Below are positions 8,489-14,205 of a DNA stretch of 14,296 nucleotides, piece by piece. This stretch comes from Leptospira sp. 96542. Its GTDB lineage: Bacteria; Spirochaetota; Leptospiria; Leptospirales; Leptospiraceae. The first letter of the stretch is position 1, and each line of letters starts with the position of its first letter. The DNA is taken from positions 1 through 14,296 of the forward strand of contig JARJFC010000072.1 of assembly GCA_029310945.1 (NCBI GenBank), in the 5' to 3' direction. Below the pieces are notes generated by a model that was not told the DNA's origin, made no database searches, and saw nothing but the letters and a program-made list of their open reading frames with translations. The translations under genes were made by a program, and so were the position numbers.

Positions 8489-9523
8489 GTGGTCACGAAT
8501 AACAGGACTGGTGTCAAGATACTAGACATGGCGGCGTTTTTGCCAGCGCATTTGTTGACAAATGCTCAGTTGGCTGCGCTCTATCCGGAATGGCCCGCAG
8601 AGAAAATCTATGAAAAAACGGGCATCAAAGAGCGACACATTGCAGCCCCAGATCAGACGGCATCTGACTTGGCTTACGAAGCAGCAGCACGCCTATTTTC
8701 CCAGGGGATTGTAGCCCCCGACGCGGTGGACTTTGTCATCCTCTGCACGCAGGCCCCGGACTATGTTTTGCCCACATCGGCTTGCGTTTTGCAAGACCGT
8801 CTCGGTCTACCAACGCACGCTGGGGCCCTGGACGTCAACTTGGGCTGCTCTGGGTATGTTTATGGCCTGTCCCTCGCGCAAGGACTGCTGGCGACCGGCT
8901 CAGCTCGATGCGTGTTGCTCCTGACTGCGGATACCTACTCCAAGTACATACATCCAATGGACAAGAGTGTTCGCACTCTGTTTGGGGACGGTGCTACGGC
9001 AACCGCGCTGATCAATGCAGAGGACGACGAAGCATCCAATTTAGGACCATTCGTCTTTGGAACGGATGGAAGTGGCGCAAAACACCTGATTGTGGAAGCG
9101 GGTATGTTTCGAACACCTTCCTCCGAGGCGACGTCGATCGAATACACCGACAGATCAGGGAATGTTCGTTCGGCGAATCACCTGTACATGGATGGCGCCG
9201 AAGTCATGGCGTTTTCACTGACCTCCGTACCCAATGCGCTGAATACGTTACTCGCCAAAACTGGCCAGAGCATGGATCAGATTGATCTGTTTGTATTCCA
9301 TCAAGCCAACCGTTTCATGCTGCAAGCTCTGCGAAAGAAGTTGCGCATACCGGAAGAGAGATTCCCGATCGCCATGGAAGGCTGCGGCAATACCGTCTCG
9401 TCAACCATCCCGCTGGCCTTAATTACCTTGCGAGATCAAAATCGGCTCACGCGCGGAATGAATCTGGCGCTTATTGGCTTTGGCGTAGGGTACTCTTGGG
9501 CGGCTTGCCACCTGAAGTATTAA
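8489..9523 (+). CDS. Ketoacyl-ACP synthase III-like enzyme, copy A
   Basis: A 344-residue thiolase-fold protein of the FabH group and the only plus-strand gene in the window. The triad is complete: C120 in VNLGCSGYVYG, H271 in VFHQANRF and N301 in GCGNTVSST. The glycine-rich end ALIGFGVGYSWA is typical. FabH-type enzymes condense an acyl-CoA with malonyl-ACP; relatives act as acyltransferases. The ACP gene nearby offers a dedicated carrier. Start is a GTG at 8489, the only in-frame start after a TGA at 8471; GAAGAGA lies just upstream but very close. It diverges from vioA across 27 bases and converges with the acyltransferase gene across 14. It differs clearly from the second copy, so this is not a recent tandem duplication. 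Confidence 0.9.
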   Translation: MVTNNRTGVKILDMAAFLPAHLLTNAQLAALYPEWPAEKIYEKTGIKERHIAAPDQTASDLAYEAAARLFSQGIVAPDAVDFVILCTQAPDYVLPTSACVLQDRLGLPTHAGALDVNLGCSGYVYGLSLAQGLLATGSARCVLLLTADTYSKYIHPMDKSVRTLFGDGATATALINAEDDEASNLGPFVFGTDGSGAKHLIVEAGMFRTPSSEATSIEYTDRSGNVRSANHLYMDGAEVMAFSLTSVPNALNTLLAKTGQSMDQIDLFVFHQANRFMLQALRKKLRIPEERFPIAMEGCGNTVSSTIPLALITLRDQNRLTRGMNLALIGFGVGYSWAACHLKY

Positions 9524-9537
9524 AGATCAAAGAAAGG

Positions 9538-10161
9538 CTAGCTTGCCGGCCTTTGCGCAAGTACCTTTGCGGGTGCACCAAACACCGTGGTGTAGTCGGG
9601 CACATTCTTGATGACAACAGAACCAGCACCGATGATCGCGCCCTCGCCGATCTTTACATTTGGCAGCACCACGGCATGCGGATGGATGGTACTGAACCGC
9701 CCCAACTTGGCCCCTCCACCAATGAATGCATGCGAACTGATCGTCACGCCATCACCGATTTCCACGTCGTGTCCAACAATCGCCATGGCCTGAATCAGCA
9801 GATCGTCACCCAACTTCACATTGGATGAAATACTGCATGCTCCAACAAACATGCTATTGACGGATGTTTCAAGCTGTGTTGCTGTTCTGACTACGGGCGC
9901 AACGATTGTGGCAAACCCTGCGCCGCGCTCAAGAAATGCTTTCCTGACCGTGTGCCGCGCGGCCCCATCTCCAAAGGCCGTCAGATAGACGTACTGCCCT
10001 TGCGGCATGTGCCCGTGTATCGGGCCCACAACTTCATCAGCAGAATGGCTGTCATCAAGGAAGCCGGCAACTGAGTACGGCATCTTGTCTACCGCAATCC
10101 ATGCCGCAATCTCCTTGCCCAAACCGCCGTGCCCGAGTATGACCAGTGACTGCTCGATCAT
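9538..10161 (-). CDS. PglD/NeuD-type sugar N-acyltransferase (VioB-like role)
   Basis: A 207-residue two-domain protein. Residues 1-60 form a small Rossmann-like nucleotide-sugar binding domain (LVILGHGGLGKEIAAW). Residues from about 85 form a left-handed beta helix of hexapeptide repeats, ending IGAGSVVIKNVPDYTTVFGAPAKV. H131 in IVGHDVEIGDG is at the position of the catalytic base in PglD. Characterised relatives acetylate the 4-amino group of UDP- or dTDP-4-amino-4,6-dideoxy sugars using acetyl-CoA. With ACP and KAS III genes beside it, the donor here may instead be a hydroxyacyl-ACP, which is inference. The ATG at 10161 overlaps the SDR stop as ATGA, so the two are translationally coupled; a TTG nine bases earlier is less likely. 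Confidence 0.88.
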   Translation of the reverse strand: MIEQSLVILGHGGLGKEIAAWIAVDKMPYSVAGFLDDSHSADEVVGPIHGHMPQGQYVYLTAFGDGAARHTVRKAFLERGAGFATIVAPVVRTATQLETSVNSMFVGACSISSNVKLGDDLLIQAMAIVGHDVEIGDGVTISSHAFIGGGAKLGRFSTIHPHAVVLPNVKIGEGAIIGAGSVVIKNVPDYTTVFGAPAKVLAQRPAS

Positions 10162-10895
10162 TGCACGCAATAACCACCATCAACCACGATGCTTTGGCCA
10201 GTTACAAAGGCTGCATCATCGGAAAGTAGAAATTTCACAACGGAAGAAACTTCTTGAGGCTTGGCGTAGCGCTTGCCCAAGGGATACCTGGCCATGTCAG
10301 CCTGAACTGCTTCGCTCGAAAGCTGATGCAATCCATCCACCAACTCTGTCTGCACCATGCCAGGCTCCACGCAGTTCACACGGATCTGCTTGTGAGCTAA
10401 TTCAAGCGCCATCACTTTGGCATACCCAGTCAATGCAGCCTTGCTCCCAGCATAGGCAGCCGTTCCCTTGATACCGACTTGCGGACCTAATATGGAAGAA
10501 ACCATCACGATGGAAGCCGAGTTACGCAGCTTGTTCTGCTTGGCCAACTCAGCGATCAAGGCTAGCGGAGCGGTCTGATTGATGTCGACAATACGCTGGT
10601 ATTTCTCCAACGAAAAAAAACGCAATGGGTTATTTTCGACAACCCCAGCCGAGCAGACTACGCCGTCCAGCGGTTCGATTCCGGAAAAGACAGCCGGATA
10701 TTCGGCAAAATTCACAAGATCGAATGCCAGAGCAACAACAGCGTCACTATTGGCCGCCTGTTTGATCTCTTCCAGTCTGGCCACATTACGCCCGATAGCC
10801 AGGATGCTCGCCCCAGCAGCCAGCAATTCCATCGCAACCACTCGTCCAATCCCGGAAGTGGCCCCGGTCACAAGGATGCGTTTACCTGACAACAT
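10158..10895 (-). CDS. Short-chain dehydrogenase/reductase, FabG-like
   Basis: A 245-residue classical SDR. TGATSGIG at 10-17 is the NAD(P)-binding loop, CSAGVV at 81-86 stands for the NNAG motif, N106 lies in VDINQTAP, and the active site has S133/S134 with Y148-x3-K152 in AAYAGSKAA. The end VVDGGY is typical of FabG-type enzymes. In this setting the likely reaction is reduction of a 3-ketoacyl-ACP made by a KAS III enzyme to the 3-hydroxyacyl-ACP, the role given to VioR in P. syringae; oxidation of a sugar or hydroxyacyl group is an alternative. The ATG at 10895 gives the canonical start of an SDR. It overlaps the end of the Rieske gene by 14 bases and couples to the acyltransferase by ATGA. 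Confidence 0.9.
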   Translation of the reverse strand: MLSGKRILVTGATSGIGRVVAMELLAAGASILAIGRNVARLEEIKQAANSDAVVALAFDLVNFAEYPAVFSGIEPLDGVVCSAGVVENNPLRFFSLEKYQRIVDINQTAPLALIAELAKQNKLRNSASIVMVSSILGPQVGIKGTAAYAGSKAALTGYAKVMALELAHKQIRVNCVEPGMVQTELVDGLHQLSSEAVQADMARYPLGKRYAKPQEVSSVVKFLLSDDAAFVTGQSIVVDGGYCVQ

Positions 10896-11925
10896 GAGGC
10901 ATTCTTTCGCGATACAAATCGTGGAAATGTTGAATACGACTCTCGCTGGGTTGTAGCTGAATGTTCGGACCAATCGCGCTCAAACCTAGCTGGCAAGACT
11001 CGACCAAGACTTGATCCTCTCGCAGAGCTGCATTAGTAAATTGGACTGCGTCAGCCTTTACTTGCTCTCGAATCGACGCAGGCAATCTAGCCAGCGCAGG
11101 CAACTCGAACAACGACCATTCAAGCAGCGTACGCGAGGCATGAACAGGTCGCAGATGGCTTTGAAATCCGATCAACCCATTTGTGCTGGAAAGAAATAGA
11201 TCCGGAAAAATATAAACATGATGGTAGAAATGCCCAGCATCCGGACTCAGGCGTTGCATTGCCTTGCTCTTGTCGTTCTTCGGGGTAGGAGTCAATTTGC
11301 CCCAAGAGACATCCCCTAGATTCGCGACCTCGTAACTTGCAGTCGAGGAAAAGCCAGCAGGAAGGAAAGTGCTCTGATGGACATAGCTGAGGTGATAACC
11401 CTCCAGGACGTTTTCCACCAAGAGTTTCCAGTTACAAGCATGGTCCAATGCTTCCCGATGGAATGGGGCCGCCGGCACGATGTTCGTCTCCGACAATGCG
11501 GCTTCGATCCCGGAAACCTCAGGGCGGCCATCCCAACCTAGGAAGCACAACCCCTGGACAAGAGAGACCGGCACGCCTGCAAGCTTACGTTCGCAGATCG
11601 TCACGTCTTCAGCCAGAGGAGCATTTTTCAGCGAACCATCACCGTCATAACTCCAGCCGTGATAATTGCACCGAAATGCTCGATTCCCTGAGCCCACCGG
11701 GTCAATCAAGGCATTACGGTGCAAGCACACATTGTTGAAGGCACGAATCCCATTTCCCGTATTGCGTACTGTGATGGCACGGGGGCCCATCAGAAAGCTG
11801 CGATAGTCGTTAACTTGAGAAACGTCGAAAACCGATCCAGCGTACATCCGTCGGGAAAAAAGATGCGTCAACTCAGCATCGAGAACAGATGGATCGGAAT
11901 ATGCGTGTCGATCAGGCGTAGACAT
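10882..11925 (-). CDS. Rieske non-heme iron oxygenase, alpha-subunit type
   Basis: A 347-residue protein with both cofactor sites of Rieske ring-hydroxylating oxygenases. The [2Fe-2S] ligands are C67 and H69 in VCLHRNA and C86 and H89 in RCNYHGW. The mononuclear iron ligands are H178 and H183 in EGYHLSYVHQ, with D304 in LREDQVL as the likely third. The residue that bridges electrons between the centres is Glu (E175), as in the choline- and carnitine-type members, rather than the Asp of naphthalene dioxygenase. These enzymes hydroxylate or demethylate small molecules using electrons from a separate reductase; no reductase or ferredoxin gene is in the window. GAGAG lies five bases before the ATG at 11925. 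The gene overlaps both neighbours by 14 bases, so it belongs to the acyl module. Its substrate is unknown. Confidence 0.9.
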   Translation of the reverse strand: MSTPDRHAYSDPSVLDAELTHLFSRRMYAGSVFDVSQVNDYRSFLMGPRAITVRNTGNGIRAFNNVCLHRNALIDPVGSGNRAFRCNYHGWSYDGDGSLKNAPLAEDVTICERKLAGVPVSLVQGLCFLGWDGRPEVSGIEAALSETNIVPAAPFHREALDHACNWKLLVENVLEGYHLSYVHQSTFLPAGFSSTASYEVANLGDVSWGKLTPTPKNDKSKAMQRLSPDAGHFYHHVYIFPDLFLSSTNGLIGFQSHLRPVHASRTLLEWSLFELPALARLPASIREQVKADAVQFTNAALREDQVLVESCQLGLSAIGPNIQLQPSESRIQHFHDLYRERMPHVVR

Positions 11926-12982
11926 GGTCACTCTCGACACAGGGAATCACCACCCCTGCCGGCAAGGTCAAGACCGCACTGCCCCAAGACAATCCAACCC
12001 CGAAACCACAAGTCACGACAGCGGTTTCTCTGTCTGCAAAACGCTCGGCATTCGAGCATAGAGTGACCGGAATCGACGCGGAACTTGTATTGCCAAATCG
12101 CTCGATGGAGGTCGGCAACTTGTCAGCGCCAAAGCCAGTCTTCTTGGCAATGGTGTCATTGATCATCTTGTTCGCTTGGTGCAAGACAAGAAAATCGATC
12201 TGATCGCTTGGTTTGCCCGCCGCAGCCAACACTCGCTGAATGCTGGGTGGCACTTTAGAGATAGCAAAGCCGAAAATATCCGCGCCACGCAGAATCAGAT
12301 TGTCGGGACGGCGCTCAACGCCATCTCGATCAGCTTCGAGCTCCACAGGCCCATTGCCGGGCGGATGCCTGGACGCCAAGCCCCCGCTTCGAATGATGAT
12401 AGCTTCCTTGCCTTCGCCATCGGACATGAGGTCGAAATACATGGGCGCGGCGCCATCATCCAACTCCAACGCCGTCGCGCTTCCAGCATCGCCGAACAAA
12501 GGCCAGGCGCTCTTGTCATTCTCTGCACAAGTGAGGCTGGATACATCGCCTATCAGGAGAAGTGAGCGAGTGATTCCCAGCGTACGCATCAGGGAAGTCA
12601 TGATGGCCAAGCCATAAGGGTAGCTAGAGCACCCTAAATTGACGTCAAACGCCAAACAGGTCTGCGCTAGCCCCAATTTATGTTGAATACCAATCGACGT
12701 AGCGGGTACCGGCTGATCACCAGTCTGCGTGATCAGTACCAAAGCACCAATACTGTCGCGCGCCCACCCCAAACGTTCTAAGGCGGTCTGAGCAGCCACC
12801 ATGCACAGATCAGACGCGCATTGGCCCGCATGAACAATTCGGCGCTCGGCTATGCCCGTCGCCTTCTGGAAACGACTGCGCTCATCTGGCGTGAGGTAGG
12901 TGTAGCCAGCCGTACGCGCGACGCGGGTCGGCACCGCAGAAGCGACGGCTCGGATAGCAACGCCGGCGACCGGATTCATCAT
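11912..12982 (-). CDS. Ketoacyl-ACP synthase III-like enzyme, copy B
   Basis: A 356-residue FabH-type thiolase-fold enzyme with complete active site: C118 in VNLGCSSYPYG, H268 in LHQANKM and N298 in FGNTSSAS. The N-terminal part (ATGIAERRIV) and the GFGVGLSWGSAVL end fit the family. It probably condenses an acyl starter with malonyl-ACP, or transfers an acyl group, using the ACP encoded directly before it. ATG 12982 overlaps the ACP stop as ATGA; the adjoining ATG at 12979 has better spacing to AAAGG and may be the true start. The last 14 bases overlap the Rieske gene. Compared with copy A on the other strand, motif neighbourhoods differ (GCSSYPYGLA against GCSGYVYGLS), which suggests different acyl substrates or different chemistry. 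Confidence 0.9.
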   Translation of the reverse strand: MMNPVAGVAIRAVASAVPTRVARTAGYTYLTPDERSRFQKATGIAERRIVHAGQCASDLCMVAAQTALERLGWARDSIGALVLITQTGDQPVPATSIGIQHKLGLAQTCLAFDVNLGCSSYPYGLAIMTSLMRTLGITRSLLLIGDVSSLTCAENDKSAWPLFGDAGSATALELDDGAAPMYFDLMSDGEGKEAIIIRSGGLASRHPPGNGPVELEADRDGVERRPDNLILRGADIFGFAISKVPPSIQRVLAAAGKPSDQIDFLVLHQANKMINDTIAKKTGFGADKLPTSIERFGNTSSASIPVTLCSNAERFADRETAVVTCGFGVGLSWGSAVLTLPAGVVIPCVESDHVYA

Positions 12983-13212
12983 GCCTTTCGTTTTGCAGAC
13001 ACTACAGCCCACAGATCGGCAATGGTGCGCGCATCGGTGATGGCCTGACCAGTGAGCGTCACACCGAAATCAGCATCTGCCATCGCTATAACTGACAGAG
13101 TATTCAAGGAGTCCCACTCAGGCAACTCCTTGTACTCAGTTTCCGGCGACAGGGTTGCTGCGTCAAGCTCAATGGCAAACGCAAATTTTTCAATGAAGGC
13201 TTGGATAGTCAT
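12979..13212 (-). CDS. Dedicated acyl carrier protein
   Basis: A 77-residue acidic four-helix carrier protein. S35 in EWDSLNTL is the expected attachment site of 4-prime-phosphopantetheine, and the size is normal for a discrete ACP. The sequence is unlike housekeeping AcpP, whose site reads GADSLDTV. A separate ACP inside a glycan cluster implies that an acyl chain is built for the sugar rather than drawn straight from acetyl-CoA. It is the first gene of the acyl module, 91 bases after rfbC, and its stop overlaps the start of KAS III copy B. GAGA lies about five bases before the ATG at 13212. A holo-ACP synthase is not in the window, so a chromosomal one must activate it. Confidence 0.9.
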   Translation of the reverse strand: MTIQAFIEKFAFAIELDAATLSPETEYKELPEWDSLNTLSVIAMADADFGVTLTGQAITDARTIADLWAVVSAKRKA

Positions 13213-13241
13213 GCAAATCTCGTGAAATCAGGACAGAAGGA

Positions 13242-13259
13242 CCTAGGCTACAGCCTAGG
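13242..13259 (-). repeat. Perfect stem-loop before the ACP gene
   Basis: CCTAGGCT and its exact reverse complement AGCCTAGG are separated by two bases; as RNA this gives about seven pairs with a four-base loop. It sits in the 91-base gap between rfbC and the ACP gene. Read in the direction of the genes, the stem is followed by TCCTTCTGTCC, not a run of T, so it is a poor terminator. It could protect the 5-prime end of an ACP-module transcript, act as a weak attenuator, or be a protein site. Confidence 0.45.
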
Positions 13260-13260
13260 G

Positions 13261-13289
13261 ATTATCCGATAGTTCGTTACACCAGTCTC
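13261..13289 (-). promoter_or_regulatory. Possible sigma-70 promoter for the acyl module
   Basis: On the minus strand GATAAT (13266-13261) differs from the -10 consensus at one position, and GAGACT (13289-13284) lies exactly 17 bases upstream but matches the -35 consensus at only three positions. Transcription would begin close to the stem-loop at 13242-13259 and run into the ACP gene. If active, it would let the acyl module be expressed despite the broken rfbA upstream. Prediction by eye only. Confidence 0.3.
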
Positions 13290-13303
13290 TTTATCGCATT
13301 GAA

Positions 13304-13864
13304 TCAGACTGAAGGATAGGTTTCGGCCTGCGCCAGCGCAGCTCCTCTGCTGTCCTTCTCTGACAATTGCGGCTGATCTTCCAGTAACTCAAGCGGCCAT
13401 GCAATGCCAAGCGTTGGATCATTCCATATCACGCAACGCTCATGCTCCGGTGCGTAATAGTCTGTCGTCTTATATAAAAATTCTGCGCTCTCGCTGACGA
13501 CCAAAAAGCCGTGTCCGAAGCCAGGAGGCACCCACAATTGGCGCTGGTTTTCTGCGCTTAACTCCAAGCCAACCCAGCGCCCGAAGCGAGGAGAATTGCG
13601 ACGAAGGTCCACCGCTACGTCAAACACACTGCCACGCACCACCCGCACCAGCTTACCCTGAGGCTGCTGGATCTGATAGTGCAGGCCGCGCAGCACGCCC
13701 TTGGCACTGCGACTGTGGTTGTCTTGCACGAATTGATGGTCCGTGCCCGTGGCGTCGTTGAACACCTTCTGGTTGAAGCTTTCGAAGAAGAAACCTCGAG
13801 CGTCACCAAAGACCTTGGGCTCCAGGATCAGCACCTCGGGCAGAGCGGTCGGAATGACTTTCAT
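13304..13864 (-). CDS. rfbC: dTDP-4-dehydrorhamnose 3,5-epimerase
   Basis: A 186-residue cupin-fold enzyme of normal length. It epimerises dTDP-4-keto-6-deoxyglucose at C3 and C5, the third step of dTDP-L-rhamnose synthesis. [10 protein letters not shown], the catalytic H62 in VLRGLHYQ, K71 in PQGKLVRV, the [10 protein letters not shown] strand and [15 protein letters not shown] are family hallmarks. The ATG at 13864 overlaps the rfbA stop as ATGA, the usual rfb operon arrangement. GC content is higher than in the cluster interior, suggesting that rfbA-rfbC belong to a more conserved host-like block. It competes with VioA for the same precursor, so the glycan probably contains rhamnose as well as a viosamine-type sugar. 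No rfbD is present in the window. Confidence 0.95.
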   Translation of the reverse strand: MKVIPTALPEVLILEPKVFGDARGFFFESFNQKVFNDATGTDHQFVQDNHSRSAKGVLRGLHYQIQQPQGKLVRVVRGSVFDVAVDLRRNSPRFGRWVGLELSAENQRQLWVPPGFGHGFLVVSESAEFLYKTTDYYAPEHERCVIWNDPTLGIAWPLELLEDQPQLSEKDSRGAALAQAETYPSV

Positions 13865-14202
13865 CGAGCGCCCCGTTCGTTCAGCAAGCGCAGCAGATAC
13901 TGGCCGTAACCATTCTTGGCGAGCGGCTTCGCAAGCCGTTCAAGCTGCTCGTCGGCGACCCAGCCCTGGCGCCAGGCGATTTCTTCGGGACAGGCCACCT
14001 TCAGGCCCTGGCGCTGCTCCAGCGTCGCGATGAACTGGCCGGCATCGAGCAGGCTGTCGTGGGTGCCCGTGTCCAGCCAGGCATAACCGCGCCCCATCAG
14101 CTCCACGCTGAGCTGGCCTTGTTCCAGGTAGAGGCGGTTGAGGTCGGTGATTTCCAGCTCGCCGCGCGGGGAAGGCTGCAGCCGCTTGGCCAACTCGACA
14201 AA
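13861..14202 (-). pseudogene. rfbA: Glucose-1-phosphate thymidylyltransferase, C-terminal remnant
   Basis: Only about 113 C-terminal residues of RfbA (normally about 290) are present. [48 protein letters not shown] and the NGYGQYLL end match RmlA/RfbA proteins well. Upstream of the VELAK segment the reading frame turns into unrelated sequence (reading NPHHESL) and meets an in-frame TGA about 40 bases on, where an intact gene should read a YFYD-type motif. The break falls near 14200-14206 and coincides with AT-rich DNA. The N-terminal catalytic domain with the nucleotide-binding signature is therefore absent, and this copy cannot make dTDP-glucose. The remaining part still overlaps the rfbC start. 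I judge it a disrupted gene, most likely by an insertion sequence, not a real short gene. Confidence 0.85.
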
Positions 14203-14205
14203 CAA

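Noticed and set aside
8782..9285. Plus-strand open frame of 167 codons inside KAS III copy A
   Set aside because: Overlaps the intact KAS III gene in another frame and shows no domain motifs.
8489..9523. KAS III copy A as the housekeeping FabH of fatty-acid synthesis
   Set aside because: fabH normally sits with plsX, fabD, fabG and acpP. Here it is among sugar genes, a second KAS III copy is nearby, and its sequence around the active site is of the specialised type.
9524..9537. Possible bidirectional terminator between the convergent KAS III and acyltransferase genes
   Set aside because: The 14-base gap holds no inverted repeat and no T run in either direction.
9538..13212. Acyl module as a polyketide or other secondary-metabolite cluster
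   Set aside because: No modular synthase, thioesterase or export gene is seen, and the module is placed between rfbC, vioA and glycan genes and ends in a sugar N-acyltransferase.
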